Below, one piece after another: positions 38,701-53,526 of a stretch of 64,000 nt of DNA. A program made the translations under genes and the position numbers. Origin of the DNA: Apteryx mantelli (taxonomy: Eukaryota; Chordata; Aves; Apterygiformes; Apterygidae); NCBI RefSeq assembly GCF_036417845.1, contig NC_089981.1, positions 76,487,268-76,551,267 on the forward strand, read 5' to 3'. A model generated the notes under the pieces. It was not told the origin of the DNA and did not search any database. It saw nothing but the letters and a program-made list of their open reading frames with translations. The stretch's first letter is position 1, and the number at the start of each line of letters is the position of its first letter.

Positions 38701-41700
38701 TGCCTCGTGGAGCCACTTTCAAAGGCTGCTTGAGCTGCTTCCTGGAGATGTTATTATGCTTTTCATACGCTGTCCGTATGCGCTGTTACGAGTTTGAAAA
38801 AGGAAAACTCAAATAGAAATATATTTTTTCTTTAGCACATTGGCTTTCAGCTATGTGGAGTGCACTTCTGAACCACCTGCGTTATCTTTTGCCTCTGTTT
38901 TTATCCTTTTCAGTAGAGCAAAGGCAATATATTAACTTAGTTCCATTTTAAAAATACAAGATATTTTTAAAAGTAAATAAAGTACAGTGGCTGCTTAGTG
39001 AGCTTTGAAAATCACTATAGGTCTGGAAGAGGCCATGCCAACAGTTGTCCATTTTACCTAGCCAGCAGGTGAATGCAAATGGTTTTCAGGTGGGTACAGT
39101 CTACGACGCAGCTAAACAACTGGTGTAAAACTCGCAAGCGAAAGTCTCCTGAACTATGCATGTATATATATGCTAGAGGTCTGTCTTAATCAGAGTATAC
39201 AATTTAAAGGGTAGAATATATCTGAAACTTGAATCCTGATCTGTATTTTAAATGTTTTGCATTAACTTTCACATTATATTTGCTTGCAAATGCTGTTACT
39301 TATGAAGAGGATGCTTGTCACCCAAAAGCAACTGAATTCAGAAGGAAACAGATATAAGAATATATTTTTCTAGAGTTTGAAGACTAAAAATCCTCCCACA
39401 AACAAACAAAAAATAGTACAAGTTACCTTAGTTACTTAGAACTGTCTAAAAGAAAATACTAGTTTTAAACATGATTTAAAAAAATCCTGTATTATGAATG
39501 AAGCAAATTCAAGGTAGTATAGTATATTAATATTCAAAGAAATGTTCTGAAAGTTGCAGATTCAGGTTTTAGTATACTTTATATCGTTCTAGTGTGGAGT
39601 CATAAGCTTTCTAGACTTGCTAAGTATTTGCATTTAACAAGAACAAAAATGAATTTCAGTAAAATTGATTCTCTGTGTAAGCCATTTCATGCTTCCTCTC
39701 AGGTTGTGCTAAATTGCAGTGAAAGTGGGGCTTTATTAAAAGCAGTTGTTTTGCCAGGAAAGCCATTTTTTTCTGAAAAGGACTGATTTTCAGCTGATAT
39801 GTGATATTGGCATATAATGAAGCAGATGAAGCTACGCAGATTTCCAAGAGTTGAGAAACTAGCTGAAAATATGTAACTTGATAATACCACACAGGAACAA
39901 CTTTAACCTTTATTACATGCTTTTTGGCAAGGTGCAGACTAGAGTAATCTTCACCCTTGCCTGCCTTTTATGTTTCCCTTTTAATTTTTGTTGCTTTTTA
40001 TTACATCTCTAATAATCTCTGCCGCTTTCATTTTCATCATCTTTTTTTTTCCTCCAAGTCTTCTTCTGTAGGCTCCTTTCATTGTCTTTTTCTAGCTGCT
40101 TTTCTGTTTTCTAGCCCTTTTTTGCTGCACACGTTACAGTTTATGATAACCTCTTCCCATGCTACTTAGTTATCAGTGTTTATTTTGTCCTCTGGCTGAT
40201 TGTATCTAAAAAGTTCGCCACAAAGACATGGGGTTTTTAGACTGGGAGGGCTTCAGCACCACGCTCAGCACTGGGAAGCAGTGCTCGGACCTCCAGTTCT
40301 CCTCGTGTCCTGAGGGACATGCTCGCTGCGTGCCTGCATGCAGCAGGGTTAAGTTAAAGCCTGGCAGCAAATGAACTCCTCTCGCTGCTCTGCACAGACG
40401 TGCACGTTAGCCTCGACTCATGCTGGCACAATCGGTAATCCTCAAAAACACCGAAGTAGCTTTTTGAAGCTTTGAAGTAGCCACAGAGGCCAGGGTGGTT
40501 TTGGAGCTATGGCCAGATCAGTATTATAATCATTTGACGTCATTAGCTTTAATGTTTCTAGGCAGCGTTCATTTTATTTTAGTGAATTTTCAGCCAGTCG
40601 CAAGCAAGCAATTTACCGCTGTATTGCAGCTTGTCAGCTTAATTGGAACCCAGCCTGTTACAAAGGTGAATGTGTGAAGCCTGCTATAAAGGTGAAGTAA
40701 AATGCGTTAGCTTAAACCGCATGCGGGAGGTTCACAGAGGCAGAAACATGCCTCGGATCGGCCTCCATGGCTTAGCTGGCAAGGCGTAACTTCCCAATTC
40801 AATCATGATCAGCTGAGGATTTAAAATGATGATTTTATTTCAAGTGATTGCAGCTCAGCATGATCTCAGAGTTGAAATGATGGGGAGGAGGGTGCAAGGC
40901 GAAGTGAGTCATACCTCCAGAGGGGTTTGCGTGGCGATGTGGCTAGGGCAGTGCCCTGGGGAAGAGGGAACTTCCCAAATTTGAGCCCAAGCCAGAAGTG
41001 AAATGGCGACAGCATTCTTGCAATACAAACTGAACCACATTTTTTTTAAAGTTAAAGGACTAATTTATTACTGCTGTAAGTTATTAAAGTCGGTCAGGTT
41101 TGGGCCTGCTTATGGGAATAGAGAATCTGGCCCGAACTGTAGCAGTTTTGAGCTGCTACGCCATAACCACTGTGTTTTGGAGAAGGCTCGGCTGCTGGTG
41201 GTGCCAGGGCTTTGAGTGCTGGGAGTGCTGCAGGCCCCAAGCTGATAACGAAGTCCCGGACTTTTCCTGCTCTTGAGAAAAAGCCAATGCCTTACTCCTT
41301 GAGGAGCAATAGCATTAACGTAGAACTTTCCATTTCCAAAGTACTGTAAAAATCAGACAGCAAAAAAGACCCATTAGTGAGTTTGCTGGTGTGTAGGATC
41401 CATCTGTAACAATGAATGCTGGGTACAGGGCTTGTTACGGGAGCAACAAGCTGGTGCTGGCCTGAAGAGGCCTGGAGTCCCTGCAGGTGCCCTGCCTGGG
41501 AAGGTTGTTTGCTCTCTGAAACACCCAGAGTCATTTTCTTTCAGCTCTCCCTGGGGCTGGTGGAGATGTGGGGCATCTCGGCTCTCCGTTCCTTTGCCCA
41601 CTGTTGCTGCTCTGTCTCGCCAAGGCCAGGCACAGTGTCCGCTGTTGCTGCTCCTTGGATATCTTGGGGTGCTGTCCCTGTGACCTGTCCATCCGGCTTT

Positions 41701-41881
41701 CCAGTGCTGCAGGCAACAGGTCCTGCCTCTCCAGTTCGGGCTAGAGCAGCTTACTCTTTCAGCTTTGGAGGTTTCTGGTTTGATCGCGTGCGTATTGTGT
41801 ACCTTGGTATCCAGCGTGCCCTGCCAAGGGTAAACATGGCATTGTATTTAGCAGATTAAATCAAATCATGCAGAAACACCC

Positions 41882-41919
41882 TTGACTGGAAATTATACCA
41901 TTGACTAGAAATTATAGCA
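41882..41919. repeat. 19-bp imperfect tandem duplication
   Basis: TTGACTGGAAATTATACCA (41882-41900) is followed directly by TTGACTAGAAATTATAGCA (41901-41919); two of 19 positions differ. Older than the identical repeats elsewhere in the window. Confidence 0.85.
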
Positions 41920-42448
41920 CGTACAGCAAGGGAGGAGGTGGGAGAGGAAGCACTTTGTCGTCTGGTTTTGTTGCTGCCTATCTGATTCTAGACAAGAACT
42001 TTCTCAGCATGAAAAGCTGCTGGTGATCAGGTGCAAGGGAGGAGGAAAACACCAAAGCCGGTACAGTGAGTCAAACATTTATGTGCTTGAGGGGAGGGAT
42101 AGTGCCAAGAACTCTGTCTTTCTCCTTTTCTGACAACCATGCATGATCCTCGGCCAAAAGATGGCAACAGCTGCTGGCACTGACTCTTGACATCTGTCTG
42201 CAATATATGCGCAGCTGTATCTCACAGAGGTACTGTAGAAAACACGAGCAGGTAATAGATTTTGCAAAACTAGCTTGCAAGTCCCCGAGGCTGAATTTGA
42301 ACTGTTGTAAATCTCACCCCCAGATCTGTGTCTTTTGTCATCAAAACTCACACTGCCTCACAGTGCAGCCGTCTATGGATTCACCGCATGAACTGTATTG
42401 CCAGTTTAATTGACCTTCTTTTTCCACTGAAAAGAGAGCTATTTTTAA

Positions 42449-42745
<297 letters not shown>

Positions 42746-45700
42746 TAAAACACATTATAATAAAGAGAAAGTTGGTCTCTGATAGACAGTCTTCAGGTCA
42801 ATATTTGCAGTGGTAGGAACCGTCCATGTTTTCAGGCTTTATTCTTCTTCCTTCCAATTTTTCATGGTGTCTTAATTCATGATAGAAAATCAATAGTTAA
42901 ATATTTGAGAATGCCCAGGTAGGCAGGTAGCCCCAGTGATTTATGTGGATTTACCTATGTGTTTTATTACATGTAAGATGACAGAATATAACCTTAAATA
43001 AACAGAAGCTAGAGTAAAATTATCAACGTTTTATAAAAACTTCTGAGGTAGAACTCAGAGCTTGTGTTTCCGGTGCGTTAGGTGTCAGCTACAACCGTTC
43101 GCTATTTTAGCCCAGCTTTCTAAAAGAAGAGTGTGTGGCTTCTTGGTTATTTGACAAGATAAGATGCAAAGGCTTAAATTCTGGACATTGGTAGATGTTG
43201 TTCATAAATATTATGTTGACTGCAGTTGAAGTTTGTAGTGAAAGTTACTGTTTTGTGAAATTTTCATTTCAATAGCTTGACAGAGGCCCAAAATAAAGTT
43301 TCTGGTCTACAGTGTCTGGATTAAGCCCTGCCCTCAGTTACATGCCTGTGACCTCTCTGTAACTGTTGGGCAGGGGGAACAGAAAGCAAGACTCACACTG
43401 TGTCTTTTTTTTCCTGAGAAAATTACCCCACAGCTTTATTTTCGTTTGAAAGCGTAGCTATTCAAGATTTACATCACTTGCTGCCCTCCAAGTTTCAGTG
43501 CGGTGCTCATTGACGTTAGACATCAGCCCTCTGAAGTATAGAACTAACTGTCCACATGATATCAGTTTGTGAGACCACAAATATCCTTTAAATGGCGATC
43601 ACACTCGTCTCCTGACAACCTTCAAAATACAAACACGTCGTATTAAAATGTATGTTTGTAGTAAAATTTTTTTTTCTTTTGATATTTCCATTCATGCTAC
43701 TAAGTTGGCGAAAGCAAAAGTCATCAAAGAGCAAGAACTGTCCTGCATTCTGTGCTGCATTCAGAAATACTGAGGACTGAATTCTGGCTTTTTCAGCCTG
43801 AACCTTTTCGGCTGTAGTTGCGCTACAGCAGGAGACTTCTGGGGGGAATCTGGCCAACAGTCCCCGTTCCTACCTGTACCTGAAGGGTGCAGAGCTCTCT
43901 GACTTCTAAAGGTCTATAATACCTGCTCAGGCCTTTTAGGCCACCTAGCGAGATCTCAGAATTCAGTTGTTTGGAGTGTAAATATGGGCCTGATGTGGTC
44001 ATCGGCTTAACTCCTATGATGAGTTTGACTTTCTTCCAAAAGCCCCCCAGTTTACATCTTTTTGTTTCATCTCTCCCCTCAAAGGGTAGGATTTTTTGCA
44101 GGATTTTGAGATAGTTTTGAGGTGCCTTGCAGAAACATGAGTTTCAAAATGAGAACGTCTTCCATTTTAATCAGATCTTTTAAGATCAAGAAACTATCGT
44201 AAAGTGGACGTGTCTAAAAATTTTAATTATGTTAGCTATGGCTAACAAAGAACAACAGGTGTTTTTAAGATGGTGTTTTCAAGTCCTTGAAGAAGTTACT
44301 AGATTTCTGAGGAATGTATAAATGGACAGTAAATAGTCATTTGGATTTTATTTTTTCAGTATTCTTTTATTTTTTTAGTATACCAAAGTGTGATAGATGC
44401 TTTACAGACATAAGATCAGGCCTGTGCTGAAGAGCTTCCTTTTTAAGTTTATAACTGTCACATAAACAGTCATGAATTGAGTCACTCAGATGCCAAAATT
44501 TCTTTCATTTTTAGGAAAAAAAATTTCTGGCAAACTTTCAGTTTTTAGCAACTCATTTTCTCTCATATATGAAGTGTTAAAAGTTTGAAAGATTGCCAGC
44601 TTTCCCAACTCTGTACAGCTGAGGTTATCAAAAGTTGAAATTTGTTTTTAAGAGTATTTCAGCATTTGTTTTTTTTCCCCTGGTTCCTTGAAGCAAATTC
44701 CCAAAATATTGATTTTTGGCAAAATTCAGTTTTTGGAGTTAAGTTTATTTTTTAAATATTTATGTTCAAAATTATGAAATTGATATTAGATTGCAAAAAG
44801 ACATTTTGGCAGCAGTAGTTGTGTCTAACACTACATATGTTTTAATAAAATCATATGATAATTGAAATAGATTTTTTTTCTTAATTGTTCTGGAGAGGGA
44901 CTACTTAGAAGTAATTGACAGTAATTATATTTATTAGTAATGAAAAAATAAAATTGGGAACAAAATCACATTTCAGAATTTTCTTGATTCTAAATGTAAA
45001 GAATTTCATCTCAAAGCTTCTTTCTTGCAGGAACTTAAGTTTAATAAGTTGATTTTAACAATGTTAGTGTTAAATATTTTGGCAATGAACTTTTGACCTG
45101 CTAAATTCACTGCTTCTGTTTATCTGGGCTGTTTCCCCTTGCCCCCCTTTTCACTGAACAGTACACAAGGCAGGTGAGCAAAGTCAGTGGATGCAGAGCA
45201 AAAACCAGGAAGGCAGTAGATGAATAACGGCAGAAAGGGTGGGCAGCATTCGTCTCCTAACCCTTATTTCCCCACACTTCTGTGTGATGGTAGCGCGTGA
45301 CAGATACCTGTTCTCCCTCGGGACTTTTATGTCATCATAAGACTCCCAGGCATCGCAATGCTCTCACCGTGAGAGTTGACAGCAAAAGTGCGTTACAGGC
45401 ATAAGGCACAAAACATGTGCTCGGATTTGTCCCTCAACCTGCTCTTCTAGGCTCACGTTGTGCATATGCTTTTGTGGGCATGAATTAATGCAAATAGGAA
45501 TTCACACAAGCACACATATCCATATATTTTATCAGTCACAGCCCCTGCTGCACACTCAGTTCATTCTGCCGTCTGCATGTTGCACTAGGATTTGATTTTG
45601 CTTGTGCAGAAGCCATCAGAAAAAAAATGCATTTATGTCTATGCCTGCATGTATTGAAGATGCTCTGGTGCTTTTGCAGAGGAATTTTGGCTTTAAGGGT

Positions 45701-46313
45701 TGCATTTCTATACACAATTGTTCCTTACGCTAAATAAATCCTCAGCCAAAAACTGGGAGTTGAACAAATGGTTCCCTCTGGAACATTCATCCTTAGTACA
45801 GCATACCATATATATCTAACTCTACAGTTTGGGATGTGCTATGCACATTACTCGGGATGTGCAATTTCTACTGTTTACTTGTTTCGTACATCCCTGCTGT
45901 GACACTATTGTGTTTAGCTACTGTTAATCTTTTGGTAGTTGGATAAAGATTCTGGCTTCCCTGACTGCTTCTCCCTTTATGTTACCACCTACTTGTGCAG
46001 ACTAAAATTAATCATGTTAGACTGGAGCAGACAATCTGAGAATGCATCGTGTCTTCAGCAGACGCAGTCAGTGTGCTATACCTAGACTGACATTTGGGGA
46101 AATAACTAGTTTTGTTCGCAGAGCAGTGATGTGGGTTTTTTGAATGGTGCATTAAACTGAACTGGGGAGTTAAAAATGGCAGCAATCCATGTAAGTTCTA
46201 GGCATTGTTGACTTTTGAATAAATGAGTCACACCAAATTAATATACAGTTATGAACTGGCATTGAGAAATATTACTGTACTGCCCCGCTTCTTCTTTAAA
46301 GTGTGTTGGGGGA

Positions 46314-46535
46314 TTGCTGCATTCAGCACGATGCCAGTCTGCGTCGCGGGGCCGTAGGGCCCAGCAGCCCCGGCTTCCCGCACGTGGCAGGGTCCCTCTG
46401 CGGTCGGGGAGAGAGGTGCTTCCAGGGCGCGCTTCGGCCCTCCTGAGGCCCGAGAGCTGCCACTGGAGGCCTGGTCGCTCTCTGCCAATTACGCTGAGCA
46501 CTAGCGACAACTTAACCAAGCGCTTCAGTCAGATG
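46314..46535. promoter_or_regulatory. CpG cluster in EVL intron
   Basis: About 19 CpGs in roughly 220 bp, including GCGTCGCGGGGCCG and GGGCGCGCTTCGG. This is at the lower size limit for a CpG island. Frames of 79-120 codons on both strands cross it without recognisable similarity. A small regulatory element is possible. Confidence 0.3.
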
Positions 46536-46929
46536 CCTGCGGTTAAGTGGGATGGGTCTGATGCTAAATCCTCTGCTAATCTCTGTCACGTGTTGGGATC
46601 GTTCTTGGGTAGGGGTCCTATCCAGCAGTCCAACATCCCAGAGTTTCAGAAAGGTGGGATAAAAGCCATAGTCTAAACTTGCTCTCTGGTCTGACTTCTG
46701 CAATGGATGAAGTTATTTGGAGTGGAGTGGACCATCTTTAGCATGTCCAAAATTCTTGCTGTTGTGATGGGAGCTGTGTGTGGCTGTTCCCTTGAGCCTT
46801 TTCAAACCTACATCCTAAGATTAGGTGAGTTAAAGAAGGCCTTATAATGCAGTGACTGAATACAGTACTCAGCTCAGTCTAGTGTTTTGGAAGGCTGCTA
46901 ATGATCATGTTGGGAACAATCTAAAATCA

Positions 46930-46950
46930 GATAAAATAAAAATAAAATAA
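46930..46950. repeat. A-rich TAAAA-type simple repeat
   Basis: Reads GATAAAATAAAAATAAAATAA: four short A runs separated by single T. Low complexity. Confidence 0.75.
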
Positions 46951-49900
46951 CGATTCAAATTAGTACAATCCTTCCTTTAGAGTTTGACTCTTGTCCCACT
47001 GAATCACAATTGTTTACCTGCCAGCTTGTTTATATGCCTAATTTGATTTCCTTATATGTCTCTTTAATCTGTTCTCCTGTACAACAGAAAATGAAGAGTT
47101 TGTTCTGCGCCAACCTGCAAAATGAGAGCAAATGATAACATTGACTTGCTCATTACCAAACTCTTGCTTAGGCTTGTTTAATGGTGTCATTTAGTAAGAC
47201 CATTAATATGACAAATGACTTGGCGTTAAATTGGTTTCTTTCATAAGAGTCTGCTTTGTGAATTGAAGTCAGGCTTGGTTGCTGGCATTGATTACCTGAT
47301 GCAATGAGTGTCCCTGGCCAGCCTTGGCGTCCACAGCCCAGGGGTTCGTTAGGGACAGAGCAGCACCCCTCCTTGCCCATGCTAGCTCCTGTGGGAAAAG
47401 CATTAGGCCCTGATCCTGCCCCCAGGCTATTTCATGTGTAAGGTGTCATGGGTCTCCCTGGGATGTGGACAAGGTTTGTGTCCTTTAGGGCTTACATCCT
47501 ATTAGATTTAACAAATGCAATGACCCGTGACAGTAAAGTGGGAATATCACTAAGCTAAAATGGGTGAGTTCTTCCCTGACATCATTTTGTAGGAATGTCA
47601 CTGCTGCCGGTGATGAAGGTAACTCTTACTGCAGGGCTTAACAGAACCTGGGAACTCAGCGCTTCCTCCAGGGAGTGATTACCCTTCCCTGAGAAAGGGA
47701 ATCTGCCTATTTTCTCTCCTTTCTTGCTCTGGAGAGCTAGCCAAATCACTAGCGACAGGAACAGGCAAGGGGATGACTTCATGTGTTTCCCTCGTTATTT
47801 GCTTGCGTGCTTTATGCATCATCTTTGCTCCCCTGCTGATCCCTAACAGTGCCTCCGTGTTACGGTCAGAAAAGGTCTAGCAGTGGCTGCCCAGGGGGAC
47901 CAGTGGCTTGGCTGTGGGGATTGGCCTGACCAACTCTGAGGGCTTCTTGGGGTTCCATGGTTTAAAGATTTCATACCTTTGGGGGAAAAATGGAGAATCT
48001 GATATATGCAACCTGCTGGTAAATGTTGGCCTGTTGTATAATGAATTACATTTTTTTGCTTTTCTTTTGATGTCTTTGTCTTGGAGACTTGGGAAGTTAT
48101 TGTTGACTTATAATGCAAGAAAATAATTTCTGTTTCTGAATGTAAATGCCACAGGCTGGAGGCTTACACAGAGGGCTATGTTAAAGAGCTAGTTATAGTT
48201 AGAGGCCAGATGCTTTATCTGACTGAGTAGGGAGATCATGGAGGAAAGCATTAAAAAGAGTTAGAGAGGGGTTTGAAGAAAATGAATGGAATCATATTTT
48301 TGCTTGCAAGAAAGCCATTGGCTTTTTCTGAGTATCTGGCTTGCCGAACACACAGTGTTGATGCACAGGGGACAGGGTGCAGAGCCCTCTGCCCTTTGCC
48401 ATGGGTCTTCACCAGCACAACTTCACCTTTGCAGGAATGATGGGCTTTGGCAGTTAGAAGGATTGCTCCTCGTGCCTTTTCTTCTGATGAGGGGATGAGA
48501 TTCTGATTAGGCTTTTCTTTTGCACCACTGTGGGTTTTATTTCACATGTTTCTCCAGCCCCCTTTCCTAGGAGTTGGATTTGATTAAGTTTTTCAGAGTC
48601 TGAGATCTTTCTCTATTCCTTCAGTTCTTCAGCTCTTATCATGGTCTAGAAGTGACTATATTTCCATACTGTTAGAAGAAAGTTGCTTGTAAAGCACTTT
48701 GAGTGCATCTCCAAGATGAGGGGAGAAATAGAAGAATAAAGCTTGATTCATCAAACAGCAGATACACTGGCACTATACGGCATAAATTCTCCCTCCTAGT
48801 TAGATGCCTTAAATATTTGCAATGTTTCTCTTAGAACAGGATGTGTGTGGAGATTACAGTGCATCGGATTTCAGATCAAAGGCTATGCAATTCTGGGGGG
48901 TATAATTTTGTGATGTTATATTAAATTCATGTTTCATTAGAATTACTTCAAGTAGTCCTTCTTTCTTTGTATTTTGGTAGCACTAAAGTGTAACTGCTGG
49001 GAAAGTCAGTCGGCTGTATTCATCTTCTACAATGCAACGACTGTTTTATTTGATAATATTGCCCCAAGACTTCCCACAGAGAACACAGTGTGGGAAGACA
49101 GAAGACTGCATCTTCATTACAGTACTGCATAATACATAAAATAACTCATCGGTAATGGAGGCGACCCACCACAGAACACAGTGTGCATTTGCTGCTGGCT
49201 AGGTCCAAAACCGTTCTGGTGTAAAGAGCCCCAAGTGAGGCAGTTCACATAATGCACTGCAGACTGGTTTCCCACGCTATCAGGTGTGACAGTATAGATT
49301 ATAAACCCCTAAAATGGTATATCCTGTGCATGTTGTACCTTTAAGCATACTAATAACATTTAAAGACTGATGTAACCTCATATTGTTTAGGCATTGCTGG
49401 ATTATAAGCATGCCATTATCCTGCAGGTCTTTTAACCAAATAATCTCAGAAGTTGTTGCTATATATAATGCAGATGTAGAGAACTTTTAACTAACAAACT
49501 TTAAGCTTACTACTGTAAATATGATCCATATAGTCAGATGCCCCATGATAGCCAAAATAGTAAGCCACAGTCAATGGTTAATTGGGTGCAGGTTAAAAAT
49601 ATGAAAAGTTTTTACTTCTTTATAAAAAAAGGCTTTCCCAGGGGAATAAGTCTTGCCTGACTGACATCTTCCAAAAGCACCAGAGAAAGGTCTAGGGAAA
49701 CAAAATCTTTCACAGTTTTTCCAGCCTCATGCCTACTCCAGTTTCAATGGAAACTTTAGTCCCTCAGAAATGTACTGCAGATGAGGCAATTTCTAATCTA
49801 ATTTGCTGTTCTTTTTAAGTCAGTGAAGAGGGAGGGAAAAATTCAGGTAAGATAATGACCTTTTTCCTTTCATCTGCTGCATTGCTTCGTCATTGGCACT

Positions 49901-52900
49901 GTTCCAGAAAAGGCCACTCAAGTGATCAATAAATAATCATTCAATAACTTGCTTACCATAGGAGTAAATTCCTTCAGATGTTCATTTGTTAACTGGACAG
50001 AGATCAGCTGTTATGCAGCAAACAACGTGTGAATATTCTTGAGTAACCGATCAAGTGTACTCACTCCCTGCAGGTCTGGGGAGCAAAACGCTTCCTCCTG
50101 CGCTTGTCCAGATGTCTTAAATTGGCACTTTCTCCTGAAGACCTGGACCTCAGTAAATGCAAGGAAAACAGCTGTCAGTATGGAGCAGCTGACTGCAAAC
50201 CTGTAGTGATGTAACTTGCTGCTGCCTACCTAGAGAGGGTTTGCTCTTGAGTGTTTAAACCATATGATTCAGTGGTCCAGCATGTGTACAGCGGTTCCCA
50301 TTTCTGCCTGATCGTTTGAGTGCAGGAATCTGTTTTGACCCCAGCTATGAATCTGTGCTCAAGCCATAGCAGCTCTGGCAGTGCCTTGCTTTGAAGGCTC
50401 TTCCTTACTGTACTGATGGAGATAGTCCTCAGGTGAGCCCACTGCCCATGTTTCCAAAATAACCAATGCTTCTCCTCCTGGAATTATGGGCACTTGCGTT
50501 AAAAGCTTCTTCTGCCTGTAAAACTGCTAAAGTGCCCTATTCTCAGGTTAACATGGATTTTCTAAGATGGAGATATGGAATTTCTAAGAACCTGGGTACA
50601 CTGCACAAGCTGAGTTAAGGGAAGAGAAACACATTAAGAGAAATGTGCTTTAAAGTTAATAAAACCGTTACAAGGAAAGAGGAAAAGGAGTAGAGTGTTA
50701 AACATCCCCCCTGCTTGCAGCTCACCCAGAACTGGAAGAACTTGGCCCAGCCAGAAGTAACAGAGAATAAAACTGGTTCATCTACTGTATTAGCTTGGCT
50801 CAAGCTGAATGAAGCACAGGAGGTGAACTGCCTCGCTCGTGAATAGATAAACTGGGCTTAGAGACTCCTTTCAGCATTAGAACTGTAAATATCATTGCTA
50901 TTATTCATCTGTCAGGAAGTATCAAACTGTTCTTTAATTATACTGCTCTTAAAAAAAATGTAGGCATCATTTTTTCAATTCATTTCTCCAGTTTCCCCCC
51001 TTGCAGGGATCCATGGCAGAAAGTTTTCCCCTACATACTTGCCAACTGTTCTTTCCAGGGCAATGAAGTGCTCTCCCGGTGTTATGCTCATAAAAACACG
51101 TGACGTGTTCCTTGTGTACATCTTTGCCACTTTCTGCAAGACTCTGCTATAAGCGTGCAGAAGAGCGGCAGCGGCAGAGCTGCTGTCGCACATCTAGAAG
51201 AACAAAAGACGCCTGTGTTCTTTGAAGAGCATAATAAATCTAACGGCTCTCGAGTCTCTCGCTGATGTTTTTGCTGCTTCTGTGCTAAATGAAAACCACT
51301 TCAGGAAGGAAACTGGGGGGGGGAGAACATCACCGAGAGAGTTAAGAGAGACTTAGGCATGTTGAGAAAAAGTAATCCTGCTAGTGGGATTCCCGGGCAG
51401 CATTGCCCTCCACCCCTGTCTTCCTGAAACCAGTGTTAACTGGTGAAATTCCCAGAGTTCAGTGGTAAAAAATGCTATGTGGCTTTTTCGCTAGAATCCG
51501 GTAAATGACAGAAGACTATATTAGCTTAGAAAAAAAGTTTTTATTAGAATTCAAGAAGTCCAGTAATTTATGTGTAAGCAGTGTAGGCCATGGAGAAGGA
51601 AGTGGGCAAAGGAGTGGTTTTCCACTTGTTCACTTCTTACCTCCTGCATAGGCATGGAGGCCCAGCACAAGCTCCAACCTTGTTTTTCAGATGATAGGAA
51701 CAGTCCTGTTTTGTTCAGAAGTAATTTCTGTATGTTCAGCTCTCACACGTCTGTGGTCTGACTGCAGCTCCATCTCAGTCACAGTGAGCAGCAGAGACTT
51801 AAGGTTAACCTGTTCGCTGGGGTTTCATAAAAGGTCCAAAGAAGTTAAGCCCTGTGTGCCAAGTTCATGTGGTCGCCTTTGAGAACCACAGCCAGAGTGC
51901 TAAGTTGTTTTCCTGATGCATCCCATCTCCAGTTATTTCTAAACTGTTCTTGGGGTCCACAGCACTTTAAACATCTGAAACATATGAGGCACAACTGGCT
52001 TTTTTGTAGTGAGAATAGTACTTTTCTCTTTACCTTTTCCATTGCCATACTTTGGCGTGTTAAGTCAGTGCATCTTGTTTTGCTCAACAGTAATGGACTA
52101 TGGGACATTTATTTATTAATTCATTTCAGTGAAAGACAAATTGCTCATTGGAACAGATTTGATTTTTTTAGAAAATTCCTTTCATTTTGTGTTCATTTTC
52201 TGTCATTTTTATTGTAAGTGCTTTGAAGTTTGGTATCCTGAGGTAGTCCCTAAAATGACATGACTGTCAGAATGAAAATTGGTTTTGTAGGGCTGTTTGT
52301 CATCTTCTTCAGACCCAGAATGAGAGAGATGGGCTTTAGTTCTCAGAGCGATGCTCTGCTTAACTCTGTACATGCACTGACATCCCACTCCACTCCTTGG
52401 ATTGATTTATGTTATTTTGAAACCAAAATGCTGAAAAGAACATCCTTTGAAATTTCTCTCATTAGGAGGAAAGAGAAAACAATGTTGAAAATAAATAATT
52501 AAAATATTTTAGATACTGTAGGGGATGCCCTAATCCTTAAAAGAAAAAAAAAAGACCGGTCCATATGCTGTGCTGGTAGTTATACAGATCTAGATTTGCA
52601 AAGACTGATAACTACTGATAGGCATGCCTAGCTCAAATCACCAAAAAAGGATTGATTTGAAGATGGTGCTGTGCTCCGTCAAATGCTATCTATCTTTGGA
52701 AAACTAGGCTACAGGAACTTTCAAGAGATCATACAAAAAGTGACAGCTTTCTACATGATTTAAAAGTACCCAAATATACTTATGGGGGGAATATCATGCT
52801 CTGTTCATTTTGAATTATCTTGAAGAAATGGTACATTCTGTTAATTATGATTTTGCCTAAGTCTAGTGTTATCCCCCAAAAGCTTTATTTATTTTATCCT

Positions 52901-53460
52901 ATTCATGGGTAACCTACGCTAATTAAAGTATACTAGCTAATTTATATGAGCAATTATCTTGAGATGAGATACAAATGTCTAGGGATTTAGATCAATTTTG
53001 GTTTATTACTTGTTGAGCTGGCAAGAGATTTAGTCCTTTTTTATTTAGTAGATTATCTATCTGAATTCCCAACTAAGAGCCAGTTCCTACAAGTTTCTCT
53101 CAACACAGTAATTCTTACGCTGCCCTAGCTGTAATCCCGCTCCAAACAAGTAACGATTGTGTGACCACAGTCCTCCTGGTAACTGGAGTAGAAATGGGGC
53201 TACAGTCTACAGTCTGTGCAGCGTAGTACATCTGTAATACTGACTTTTGTACGTGAGCTAGGCTGTCTTTGTAGTCAGGAAAGAGAAACCAACACTCTTA
53301 GGGCATTTGGTTACCTATTTTAGATGTGTCTACCAGGGACCTCCAGGCAAAATTCTGCCTATTTTTCTCTCTTTTTCTTCATTGACTGTAAAAGATTGCT
53401 ACTAAGCACCTTTCTCTGCTGTGCAACAATTTTGCTACTGTTCTCTCCCAAACTTTCTAA

Positions 53461-53526
53461 TTAATAATTATTTCTAATTATAGCTATAATTAATTAGTAA
53501 CTATAATAATTTATTATTATTAAACC
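53461..53526. repeat. AT-rich low-complexity tract with 18-bp palindrome
   Basis: About 65 bp made nearly only of A and T (TAAT/ATTA words). It contains a perfect 18-bp palindrome at 53475-53492 (TAATTATAGCTATAATTA) and a terminal TTATTATTATTAAA stretch. Confidence 0.85.

Noticed and set aside
40768..40835. tRNA-like A-box (TGGCTTAGCTGG)
   Set aside because: No B-box GGTTCRANNCC at the right distance and no cloverleaf could be formed.
41416..41859. 147-codon plus-strand open frame in the intron between EVH1 exons
   Set aside because: The flanking EVL exons join directly in phase 0 and give a complete EVH1 sequence, leaving no room for an insert; no similarity.
51741..51764. Second miR-342-like 8-mer
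   Set aside because: Match is limited to TCTCACAC, with no opposing arm upstream at the expected spacing.
52619..52630. p53 half-site-like palindrome TAGGCATGCCTA
   Set aside because: A single decameric half-site occurs often by chance, and no second half-site lies within the usual spacing.
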